A DNA stretch of 64,000 bases from Caecitellus pseudoparvulus (lineage: Eukaryota > Bigyra: Bicosoecida), in contig CBFFRQ010000180.1 in assembly GCA_965644315.1 (NCBI GenBank), positions 1-64,000 on the forward strand. The letters are read 5' to 3'. Positions 1 to 7,372 of this stretch are shown here, piece after piece; the stretch's first letter is position 1; each line of letters begins with the position of its first letter. Below the pieces are notes generated by a model. The model worked only from the letters and a program-made list of their open reading frames with translations, made no database searches and was not told the DNA's origin. The position numbers were made by a program, and so were the translations under genes.

Positions 1-36
1 ATAAAATGTTTTTTTAATTTTTTTAAATATTTTTTT

Positions 37-44
37 TCTCTAGG
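37..44 (+). promoter_or_regulatory. TCTCTAGG promoter-like motif before methyltransferase A
   Basis: TCTCTAGG embedded in T-rich DNA 8 nt upstream of the ATG at 53. The same octamer stands at the same place in copy B (9581-9588). It resembles the TCTA-type promoter motif known from mavirus and its giant-virus host. Confidence 0.5.
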
Positions 45-52
45 TTTTTAAT

Positions 53-877
53 ATGGATAGATTCATTTTTAATTATAATGGTAATAAATATCTAGAAACA
101 AAGAAATATTTAAATGATTTTGTTGAAAATTCTAATTTTGATTATATTGCTGAACCTTGTGCCGGTATTTTTGGATTTAGTAGATATTATTTTTTAAAAC
201 ATAAAGATAATGATAATATTAAATTTTTAATTAATGATATTGACCCACGTATAATTAAATTTTATAATGATTTAAAAAATGATTTTGACGGAACATTAAA
301 TTATATTATTGATTATAAAAATAAATTATATGATGAATTAGAACTAAGCAAAGAAACAGACGATAAAAAATTAACTCAATATTTAAGAAAAAAAGAAAAT
401 AAAATAAAATATGAAAATTATTTATTAAAATTAATATCTTCTAAATGTCTTGGTATTTGTGGAATTGATAAATTTGAAACAAAAATAAACAATTTCTTAA
501 AAAAGAAAGACGATTATATTAAAATGTTTTCAAAATGTGAATTTTCTAATTTAGAACTTAACGATTTTTTAAAACAAACTAAAAAGAAATATAAAAATAA
601 AAAAATATTATATTATTTTGACCCCCCTTATTTTAATTCTTGTAATACTGAATACGCATACACTTTCAAAGGAAAAGATAAAAAAATAAAATATACTGAC
701 GGGACAACTATCTATTTAGATATATATAAATTTATGAATGATAATAAAAATTGTTTATTTGTTATGAATAAAATTGACGTTTTAAATTACATTTTTAAAA
801 AATTCTATTATGAAGAATACGGGGGAATTTATCAAATTAATAAAAATAAAAAAGTTCATATTATATATAAATCATAA
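53..877 (+). CDS. D12-class adenine-specific DNA methyltransferase (copy A)
   Basis: 274 aa, complete from an ATG 8 nt after a TCTCTAGG motif. The order of motifs is that of Dam/DpnM-like N6-adenine methyltransferases: NYNGNK near residue 7 (the FxGxK-like AdoMet loop), EPCAGIFG near 34 (motif I) and DPPYF near 190 (catalytic motif IV). It should methylate adenine in a short DNA target; the target cannot be read from sequence. No restriction partner is clear, although a PD-(D/E)xK protein lies on the opposite strand 1.2 kb away. The copy-B protein differs mainly in one patch around residues 95-120. Function within the element (self-marking, defence evasion) is inference. Confidence 0.88.
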   Translation: MDRFIFNYNGNKYLETKKYLNDFVENSNFDYIAEPCAGIFGFSRYYFLKHKDNDNIKFLINDIDPRIIKFYNDLKNDFDGTLNYIIDYKNKLYDELELSKETDDKKLTQYLRKKENKIKYENYLLKLISSKCLGICGIDKFETKINNFLKKKDDYIKMFSKCEFSNLELNDFLKQTKKKYKNKKILYYFDPPYFNSCNTEYAYTFKGKDKKIKYTDGTTIYLDIYKFMNDNKNCLFVMNKIDVLNYIFKKFYYEEYGGIYQINKNKKVHIIYKS

Positions 878-921
878 AGATAAATAAATTATTAAAGACA
901 GGTAAATAAAAAAATAAAAAA

Positions 922-928
922 TCTCTAG
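922..928 (+). promoter_or_regulatory. TCTCTAG promoter-like motif before P-loop gene A
   Basis: TCTCTAG lies 8 nt upstream of the ATG at 937 in AT-rich DNA. It is conserved in copy B at 10466-10472. Confidence 0.5.
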
Positions 929-936
929 TATAATAT

Positions 937-1500
937 ATGAATTTAGAAACAGGATTAATGGTAGGCGGCGCCCTAGTATCTTTAGGCGTTAAAAGCTCTT
1001 ATAATTGTTGGAAAAATGGAAGAGCTAAAAAATTTAAAGCAGTAAAATTTGGGGCTGTCGTGATGAGCTCTAAAACTGGCAAATCGAAAATGTGTAGTCA
1101 ACTTAAAGGAAATAATAAAGTTCTTTTAGTAGATGTTGGCGAAAGTGTGCCACGTGAAAACTCAGTAAATTCTAACGTAAATTATTTAGTAAAAGCTAAA
1201 GAATATGTTAATAAACTTAGAAAAGATTTAAAAGACCACTCATTATTATTAGTTGTTTCTTCTATTGATGAGGCTAAATTTCTTGGTGTTGAAGATAAAG
1301 CAATCGTATGCTTAACCCCTTCGAATGATTTATTTAGAAAAATCACGCAAAATATCCCCGCTGATGAATTAAAAAAAGTTGAATCTAACAGATTAGAATT
1401 AATCAGCAGCTGCGGTCAAGATTTATTAAATATCTTTTCTTCTTATGATGAATTATATAATGTTATTAAAGCTACTTTCAAATTATCAAATAAATTTTAG
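937..1500 (+). CDS. Small P-loop NTPase-like protein (copy A)
   Basis: 187 aa. Residues 5-18 are hydrophobic and glycine-rich and could form a membrane segment. SSKTGKS at 44-50 looks like a Walker A loop lacking its first glycine. A hydrophobic strand ending LLLVVSS near 105 may be the Walker B strand, though no acidic residue follows directly. It is too short for the usual FtsK/HerA-type packaging ATPase of PLVs and virophages, so equating the two would be speculative. It follows the methyltransferase by 59 nt and has its own TCTCTAG motif. The copy-B protein is nearly identical apart from a few changes around residues 51-75. I do not recognise the family with certainty. Confidence 0.6.
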   Translation: MNLETGLMVGGALVSLGVKSSYNCWKNGRAKKFKAVKFGAVVMSSKTGKSKMCSQLKGNNKVLLVDVGESVPRENSVNSNVNYLVKAKEYVNKLRKDLKDHSLLLVVSSIDEAKFLGVEDKAIVCLTPSNDLFRKITQNIPADELKKVESNRLELISSCGQDLLNIFSSYDELYNVIKATFKLSNKF

Positions 1501-1533
1501 ACCTAATAAAAATATATTCTAAGATGTTATAAT

Positions 1534-2001
1534 ATGGTTAATGTATGGATTCAAGCATTAAAAGAATATAATAAAGGTAATGGTGCCTGGTGTCTCCCAA
1601 GAAAAGGAACTAAAGAATATGAAAAAGTAAGGCAAATTATGGACGCTCTCAAAGGTGTTAAAACAAATCAAAAACAAAAAGAAGAGACAAATAATAAAAC
1701 GCCTAGTAAAGGAAGAATGGAATATTTAAAAAAAGCTAAAAGACAAGGTCTAATTAATGAACTTGACGATTTTTTAACAAGTGCTAGATACCATTTTATG
1801 AGTAAGCAGTCATTATATAAAGCACTAAAACAAATATTAAGCATAATTGATATCTACGGAGACGCCGGACCAACTGAAGGAGCACTAAAAACCGAGTATA
1901 ACAACGCATTTAATAAAATTAACGAACAAATATCAAAAATTAAAGGTGAGAGAAATAAACAAAAAGGAAAAGAAATTATTAATTCTATTCTACAAGTTTA
2001 A
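1534..2001 (+). CDS. 155-aa protein of unknown function, intact only in copy A
   Basis: Starts at ATG 1534, with a TTCTAAG motif about 13 nt upstream. The first 35 residues (WIQALKEYNKG, then WCLPRKGTKEY) look like a short N-terminal motif I associate with proteins of large DNA viruses of protists; this is memory, not a search. The rest is lysine-rich and mainly helical, with a coiled-coil-like end. It is the last + strand gene before the convergent - strand block. In copy B only a degenerate stub remains (11071-11140), so it is dispensable or was recently lost there. Function unknown. Confidence 0.65.
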   Translation: MVNVWIQALKEYNKGNGAWCLPRKGTKEYEKVRQIMDALKGVKTNQKQKEETNNKTPSKGRMEYLKKAKRQGLINELDDFLTSARYHFMSKQSLYKALKQILSIIDIYGDAGPTEGALKTEYNNAFNKINEQISKIKGERNKQKGKEIINSILQV

Positions 2002-2032
2002 ATATATTTTTACACTGTCTATAAAAATATAT

Positions 2033-2482
2033 TTATATTTTAATCTTTTCAATTGGTTTTAGTTCTGTTATGGGTATTTCTAAATGAAGTTTATTTATAT
2101 CTCTGTCAAATCTTTGAATAAATCTTTTTTTGAATGTATCAAATAATTTTGATTTATACTTAATGTAATATAAACCATTTGTGAAATTGAATAAAAAATA
2201 AAAACGTTTCTTAGGATGTTGTAATTTAGCAGCTTTTATATGTCTTATCTTTTCTATATTTATTATTGTTGTTGAGTATTTATCATATGTATTATTTCTG
2301 CTTTTCAATTCTATATTATATTTTTCGTCTTGGGTTGTAAAATCAAAAGGAGAATATAAACTTTTAGTTTTGTAAAATGTGTGTTTGGTTGTTTTGTTTA
2401 TTGTTTCTAATACTTGAACTTCTTTTTCTAAACCCTCTTTTAAACTTTTTTCAATGCTCCTTAAATCACGGTGAGACTTCAT
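2033..2482 (-). CDS. PD-(D/E)xK-type nuclease (copy A)
   Basis: 149 aa. An N-terminal Glu-containing helix (EKEVQVLE), then FDF and IELKSR about 11 residues later, fit the D...(E)xK signature of the PD-(D/E)xK nuclease fold; the copy-B protein keeps all three. Its ATG overlaps the stop of the upstream integrase (TAATG on the minus strand), suggesting coupled translation and a shared role in recombination or element processing. A TCTAG motif lies at 2492-2496 just before the start. Cleavage target unknown. It could be a Holliday-junction-resolvase-like or restriction-like enzyme; the sequence does not decide. Confidence 0.7.
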   Translation of the reverse strand: MKSHRDLRSIEKSLKEGLEKEVQVLETINKTTKHTFYKTKSLYSPFDFTTQDEKYNIELKSRNNTYDKYSTTIINIEKIRHIKAAKLQHPKKRFYFLFNFTNGLYYIKYKSKLFDTFKKRFIQRFDRDINKLHLEIPITELKPIEKIKI

Positions 2483-3567
2483 TATAAAGCCCTAGAAAAT
2501 ATATTTAATGATTTATTTTTTTCTAGAGTTTTTTTATACTTTTTCACTAAATCAGGAACCTGAGAATTTATGCGCCGGGCTAGTTCATATGTTTGCTTTT
2601 TGTATCCCTTCCATTTTATACGATAATATTTTTTATTCTTTATCTTCTTCTCTCCTGTTATTTTTTCTACTTCATATCGTTTATTATCTTCTATTTCTTC
2701 TGGTTTATCTTGTTCTTTTGGATTATATAAAAGTTGATTTCGTGTGTATCCTGTATTATCTATACCTTCAATCGTATATATTGGCGGTTGTCCTGGTGTA
2801 ATTAGAACACCGTCTATTTTTCTTAAATTGTTTTCATATCTAAAATCACCCGTTCTAAATGTTCCGTGTAATCTTTGACCGTCTATATTTTGTGGATAAT
2901 CTAAAATGATTTTTACTAAATCGCCACGTTTCAATATGTCTTTTGGTATATGTGGCATTTTGAAAAATTCTTTAATTCCTATTTTTGGTCGTTTTAAAAT
3001 TATTTCATTATATAATTTCATTATTTCTGGTATAGTTTCTACCCATTCTTTATTTTCTTGTTTATGGATTAGCTCAAAGTTTTTTTGCTTTAGTGCTATG
3101 ATACGCCCTAACGTTTTATTTAATGCTTCAACGACTGCTGTTTGCCTATGTCTTGCAACTCTTGAATTTTTCAACGTTGCATTATCTGAACTCTCAAAAT
3201 ATTTTTTAACATATCCTTTAAATTCTTTGCCATCATCTGTTTTAAATATCACGGATGGAGGATTTAAATATTTTCGTTTCCATATTCTCTTTAACGCTTT
3301 TAATACGGTTTTGCTTTCTTTATTTTTTAATGGCTCAGCGTCTGCGGCTTTTGTTGCTACATCAATAATAACTAGTAAATATTTATAGCCTTTATCCTCG
3401 GGTAAATATAACAAATCACCTTGTTGAATACTATCTTTAATTAATGCTTTATGTTTTGGTATCTCTTCGCCTTTGTCTTTCTTTGGAGGTTTGGTTAATG
3501 TTGTTAATTCTGATTTTTTAGAATCTTTAAAAATTTTCAATTCTTCCAAAATCTTATCTGATATCAT
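2482..3567 (-). CDS. Retroviral-type (rve, DD35E) integrase with C-terminal chromodomain (copy A)
   Basis: 361 aa. The integrase core shows D in VIIDVATKAAD, D in KTDDGKEF and E in AVVEALNKTLGR. The last two are 35 residues apart counting from the first D of the pair, which is the DD35E pattern. This enzyme joins element ends to host DNA. Residues from about 300 (YEVEKITGEKK, then YYRIKWKGY) form a chromodomain, as in polinton and chromovirus integrases, where it is thought to steer insertion to chromatin marks. No reverse transcriptase or protease is nearby, so this is a polinton/PLV-style integrase. Copy B keeps an intact homologue with an almost identical chromodomain. Confidence 0.88.
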   Translation of the reverse strand: MISDKILEELKIFKDSKKSELTTLTKPPKKDKGEEIPKHKALIKDSIQQGDLLYLPEDKGYKYLLVIIDVATKAADAEPLKNKESKTVLKALKRIWKRKYLNPPSVIFKTDDGKEFKGYVKKYFESSDNATLKNSRVARHRQTAVVEALNKTLGRIIALKQKNFELIHKQENKEWVETIPEIMKLYNEIILKRPKIGIKEFFKMPHIPKDILKRGDLVKIILDYPQNIDGQRLHGTFRTGDFRYENNLRKIDGVLITPGQPPIYTIEGIDNTGYTRNQLLYNPKEQDKPEEIEDNKRYEVEKITGEKKIKNKKYYRIKWKGYKKQTYELARRINSQVPDLVKKYKKTLEKNKSLNIFSRAL

Positions 3568-3600
3568 TAATAATATATAGATTAATATATTATTAGTAAT

Positions 3601-4158
3601 TTAAAATTTATGGTCTGGATATTCCTCTTTTAAGTATTTAATTAAATCTTCTTTTGTTTCATATCTTGTATAAAATCCGTTATTTTTAATTCTGGTTATC
3701 ATTTTAATAAAAAACTCATCTTTTAATAATTCTTTTAATTCATAAGATACCGTTTTTATATTCTTTGGTAGCTTGGGTAATATCTGAGATTTTAAAATAT
3801 AATGTTGTTGAACGAAAGCCTCCGGACAATTTGTCCCGAGTGTATCAATAATAAACTGCCGCTTGGGTAAATCATCAATATATAAATTTATAACTTCTAA
3901 TAAATCTATTAATTGTTCGAAGGTTTTAATTTTATTTTTAATATCTTCTGTTTCTGCTTCAACTTCTAATTTAACTTTTTCTAAATTCTCTAATTTGGTT
4001 TCTTTTCTGATTTTTATAGATGGTTCATTAAATATTGAGTAATAAAAGAAATACGAATAATCCTCAATTTTACAAAATTTATTTATTAATGAGTGATAAG
4101 AGTTTAACTCCCTCTTATGAATGCTTAATAATGTCTTTAGACTTTTTAAAGTTGTCAT
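3601..4158 (-). CDS. 185-aa conserved element protein, function unknown (copy A)
   Basis: Complete ORF with ATG at 4158 and a TTCTAAA motif upstream on the minus strand. It is charged and helical. Residues about 55-90 (KLENLEKVKLEVEAETED and beyond) look like a coiled coil. A central DLPKRQFIIDTLGTNCPEAF segment and the C-terminal EEYPDHKF are the best conserved parts against copy B. No enzymatic motif is recognised. It lies 33 nt upstream of the integrase start, probably in the same transcription direction. A structural or DNA-binding role is possible but not shown. Confidence 0.7.
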   Translation of the reverse strand: MTTLKSLKTLLSIHKRELNSYHSLINKFCKIEDYSYFFYYSIFNEPSIKIRKETKLENLEKVKLEVEAETEDIKNKIKTFEQLIDLLEVINLYIDDLPKRQFIIDTLGTNCPEAFVQQHYILKSQILPKLPKNIKTVSYELKELLKDEFFIKMITRIKNNGFYTRYETKEDLIKYLKEEYPDHKF

Positions 4159-4339
4159 TATATAAATTTAGAATATTTATTTTTTAAATTATTCTTTAAA
4201 TTTAAATAAATTAGTTTTAAGAAATATATTTTCTCTAGATTATTATATATATCAAGATGTAATTTTTATAGTGCATTAAATCAACGTTGTATCATAAGCC
4301 ATAATATCCATTTTTTATAAGTATTAAATAATATAATAT
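4159..4339. promoter_or_regulatory. Intergenic stretch with an orphan TCTCTAG signal (copy A)
   Basis: On the + strand TCTCTAG at 4232-4238 is followed 16 nt later by ATG TAA (4255-4260). This has the layout of a PLV gene start without a gene. Copy B keeps the same arrangement (about 13409-13436). The minus strand of the same stretch carries the start region of the 185-aa gene. Confidence 0.4.
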
Positions 4340-4876
4340 TTATAAAAAATCATCTTTTGAGACTGTTTCAAATAATCCTAATCTTTCGGCATTGTCTGGA
4401 TGATATACAACCGTTATTAATTCATCTAAAACATTTTTATATTTTACTTTGTGTTTTTCTTTATGTCTTAGAATTTTTATATATTCTTTTAATGTATTTG
4501 AAGACCATTTAAAATTATCAAATATTTCTATTAAATCATAAAAAAAAATGTTTTCTCTTTCTATTCCTTCGGCACTCCATTCCTTATCGGGATATTTAAA
4601 AAGCCAATCAATAGTAAAATTTTTAAATTTATGAAATATCTTAAAATTTAAATTACCATCATTATATTTATCTATTAGTTCTATTGTTAATCCTGATTTT
4701 TTTATATCCTTAATATCTTCAATTGTAATTTTTGAATTATCAGCCCCTTCTAATTTTGTAATTTCAATAAATTTCTCTCTTACGCATTCTATATTACCAC
4801 AACAACTTAATAAAATATCATCTTCTATATTATCACAGGTTATTATATCATAATATAAATTAAAATCAATATTCAT
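4340..4876 (-). CDS. Trp-repeat family protein, 178 aa (copy A)
   Basis: The C-terminal 75 residues (from FFYDLIEIF through FKWSS, KEKHKVKYK, YHPDNAERLGLF to DDFL) are shared with the neighbouring 259-aa protein and with the 179-aa protein of copy B. Just before it is one YPDKEW unit of the repeat that fills the 259-aa protein. The N-terminus (DNIEDDILLSCCGNIECV) differs. GGTCTATAATG at the start supports the chosen ATG. No known enzyme motif; the repeat suggests a binding role, which is inference. Confidence 0.65.
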   Translation of the reverse strand: MNIDFNLYYDIITCDNIEDDILLSCCGNIECVREKFIEITKLEGADNSKITIEDIKDIKKSGLTIELIDKYNDGNLNFKIFHKFKNFTIDWLFKYPDKEWSAEGIERENIFFYDLIEIFDNFKWSSNTLKEYIKILRHKEKHKVKYKNVLDELITVVYHPDNAERLGLFETVSKDDFL

Positions 4877-4902
4877 TATAGACCTATATAAAATAAAAAT
4901 CT

Positions 4903-5682
4903 TTAAACATTTATAAAAAAATCATCTTTTGAAACATTATCAAACAAGCCTAAACGTTCCGCATTATCTGGATGATAAACAATTGATAAGAATTCATCTA
5001 ATACATCTTTATATTTTATTTTGTGTTTTTCTTTATGTTCTTGAATTTGTTTATAATCATTTAATATTTTAGATGACCATTTAAAATGTGGAAATATTGA
5101 TATTAAATCATAAAAGAAACATTCTTTTTTTTCAATTAATGATATATCCCATTTTTTACGTGGATATTTATATAACCATTCTATATTAAAATTATCAGAT
5201 TTTGTCATAAGTCCAAAAATCCATTTTATATTTTGACATTCATTAACCCAGCTTATATCAAAATTATCATTATATAATAATTCGTTTTTGTCCCATTTAG
5301 CATCATAAAAATAATTTATTATATCACTATTTATAAAATTCAAACTTGAAAAATATTCAAAGTCCCATCCTTTATCAGGGTGTTTTTTAACAAATTCAAA
5401 ATCCTCTTTATTTTTTATAAATTGTGATAATGTGTAATAACACCAGTCTTTATCGGGATTTTTTTTTACAACTTCAAAACCCTCTTTAATTTTTTTATTT
5501 CTAATTCTTATTGATAATATTTTATAATCCCAGTCTTTATCGGGGTATTGTTTAACAAAATTAAAATCTAAATCTTCTTCTATTGCTGAAACCCATTCAT
5601 AATCCCATTTCTCGTTATGTGGGTCTTTTTTAATGGCTTCCATCTTATAATCCTCATTAACATATATAAAATAACCAGTCAT
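4903..5682 (-). CDS. Trp-repeat family protein, 259 aa (copy A only)
   Basis: Contains at least six roughly 23-28-residue units with a core like YPDKDWDYKILS, NPDKDWCYYTLS and HPDKGWDFEYFS, followed by the same C-terminal domain (FFYDLISIF to YHPDNAERLGLF) found in the next gene. This looks like a tandem gene duplication followed by repeat expansion. Repeats of this Pro-Asp-Lys-x-Trp kind remind me of repetitive proteins in giant viruses; no function can be assigned. The gene has no counterpart in copy B, where the region upstream of the 179-aa gene is non-coding. Confidence 0.65.
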   Translation of the reverse strand: MTGYFIYVNEDYKMEAIKKDPHNEKWDYEWVSAIEEDLDFNFVKQYPDKDWDYKILSIRIRNKKIKEGFEVVKKNPDKDWCYYTLSQFIKNKEDFEFVKKHPDKGWDFEYFSSLNFINSDIINYFYDAKWDKNELLYNDNFDISWVNECQNIKWIFGLMTKSDNFNIEWLYKYPRKKWDISLIEKKECFFYDLISIFPHFKWSSKILNDYKQIQEHKEKHKIKYKDVLDEFLSIVYHPDNAERLGLFDNVSKDDFFINV

Positions 5683-6235
5683 ATAATATACTAAATAAAA
5701 TATTTTTTCTTGAAACCCTTTTAAAATGTGAGAGAGTGTTTTTTATTATATATTCGCACACGCCCCACGCTATGTCTGATTTAGTGATTAAGTGATTTAG
5801 TGATTAAGTGTTAAGGGTTATAATGGATTTAGTGTTAAATGATATATGAATAAGTGATTTACAATGTATCTTTTTATTTTGTCATTTCGCCTCCTTTGAT
5901 TGTTTCTAAAATAGGGTGTTTGGATGGATGGTTGATTGCTTCAATTTTGTTTTGACTGATTGTCAGATAAGGGCTAAGAATAGTCTCAGAAAAAATATAT
6001 ATATATATATTTATTATATTTTTTATATTATTTCTATTTATTGTAGTGATAACCCTTAAGATAACACTTATAAAATAGTAGTAAAAAGTAAGTAAAAAAT
6101 ATATTAAAGGGTTTATAAGAGATTGTTTTTATAGGGATAGTGTCTAATAAGTGTTATAGATATAATATAAATATATCTAAGAATAATATTTATAGATATA
6201 GTCTAAAAATATAGTATAAAAATATATCTGTTTTT
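5683..6235. other. Non-coding right arm of PLV copy A
   Basis: No gene seen. It holds a block shared with copy B (5712-5770, like 14131-14188), short degenerate direct repeats of a GATTTAGT/GATTAAGT type (5778-5842), an AT run (about 5995-6027), and a dyad: AACACTTAT near 6063 and ATAAGTGTT near 6148. Positions 6028-6167 are the uninterrupted counterpart of the 140 bp caught between the two Helitrons. Confidence 0.6.
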
Positions 6236-6303
6236 AGTCGCAAACTGCGGCAGCAGTTGAGACATATCGCTCATAAATTCATTTATGGATTTATTGTCCC
6301 CCT
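6236..6303. repeat. PLV right terminus, copy A
   Basis: Nearly identical to 36413-36480. It contains two small hairpins: AACTGC/GCAGTT (6243-6258, loop GGCA) and CATAAA/TTTATG (6272-6287, loop TTCA), and ends in ATTGTCCCCCT. The first part is noticeably GC-richer than the surrounding element. A matching left terminal inverted repeat is not visible because the left end is outside the window. Confidence 0.65.
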
Positions 6304-7306
6304 AAGATTTACCACAAATCACACCACACAAACTGGATATACTTTCTCTTATTCTCCCGTAAGCTTAAACGGTCAAAACCCCTTTCAAAATGCCGCCGTA
6401 AATTGTGTTTTCCGTGCTCCTTCTCTTTCTCTACCTTTACCTAAACGTAGCGTAATTCCCTACTGTGAATACCCGCGATATGTCTCAACAAGCTCAGTAA
6501 CTGTAGCACCCGGAGCAAGTGTTAATTTACGTTCTCAAACTATCACACTTTCTCAAATCCCCGATCTGCTTGTTATTTATGCCAAACCTTCATTAACTGG
6601 CAATAATAATGTCGGCGATTATTATTTACCTGTGAAAGATATTAGATTGAATTTTAATAATGTATCCGGTATTTTATCTTCAATGACTACCCAGCAATTA
6701 TTCCACATTTCACAAAATAACGGATTAGATGTTGATTATAACGAATATTTAGGGCAAGCCTGGACTGGTCAAAATGGCAACGGTAAAATTGGTTTATCTG
6801 GTTCTTTCTTAATCCTCCGTCCTGGTGTTGATTTTGCTTTACCTGCGGGCACTTCTAGTGGTGTTGGTGGTAATTATACAATGCAATTTGATGTCAATTG
6901 TATTAATAATAGTGGTTTAACTGCTAATAACCCTATTTTATATACAATGGCTGTTAATTCTGGTTTCTTTATTAGTGAAAATGGCACAAGTGCTGTCACT
7001 ACTGCTCCACTTTCTGAAGCTGACGTTATTGAAGCACCTGTAAGCGGTGATACTATGAGCCTTACTCGTTATATTGGCGGTTCTAATTTCTGGAAAAAAT
7101 TGAATTCTGGTTTAAAATCCATTGTAAATAATGACGCATATAAAGCAGCCTCTAAATTAGGTAAAAGTGCTTTACGTGATGTAGGTATGGAAGGAAAAGT
7201 AGCAGCTGAAGTGCTTGATAAATTAGGGCTTGGTATAAATACAGGAGGTGGAAAAACTACAGGTGGAAGACGTAAAAAGAATAACCTTCAAAATTTATTA
7301 AATTAA
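6304..7306 (+). pseudogene. 5'-truncated PLV-type major capsid protein gene (copy B)
   Basis: The open frame codes for the C-terminal part of a capsid-like protein: QIPDLLVIYAKP, LNFNNVSGILSS, GSFLILRPGVDFALP and VNSGFFISENGTS are the kind of segments I associate with double-jelly-roll capsid proteins of polinton-like viruses. It ends in a basic GGGRRKKNN tail. Full-length proteins of this class are roughly 500-600 aa; about 330 remain. The frame runs back into the terminus of copy A without an ATG (only a TTG at 6257), so there is no true start and the N-terminal jelly roll is missing. Downstream of the break the frame is undamaged, which suggests a recent event. Confidence 0.7.
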
Positions 7307-7372
7307 ATAATTTAATTTATTGTTTAAGAAATATTAAATAATAAAAAAAATAATATATGTTATATTAATAAT

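Larger units (their letters stand above)
1..6303. mobile_element. PLV/virophage-like element copy A (left end outside window)
   Basis: AT-rich block with virus-type genes: D12 methyltransferase, P-loop-like protein, PD-(D/E)xK nuclease and chromodomain integrase. The same gene order recurs about 9.5 kb downstream as copy B. Its right end is set at about 6303 because 6236-6303 matches 36413-36480, where copy B stops and GC-rich host DNA starts. Beyond 6303 the two sequences differ completely: capsid gene here, host DNA there. The left end, and any capsid or replication genes of this copy, lie before base 1. The rve integrase with capsid-type genes in the sister copy points to the polinton-like virus/virophage world rather than to a retroelement. 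Confidence 0.8.

Noticed and set aside
937-1500. FtsK/HerA-type genome packaging ATPase
   Set aside because: Too short, the Walker A glycine is missing and no clear Walker B acidic residue is seen.
2508-3388. Plus-strand ORFs opposite the integrase
   Set aside because: Antisense shadows; the minus strand has clear DD35E and chromodomain motifs.
6257-6303. Capsid gene start at 6257
   Set aside because: The codon is TTG and lies in the terminus of PLV copy A; the frame is a chance fusion.
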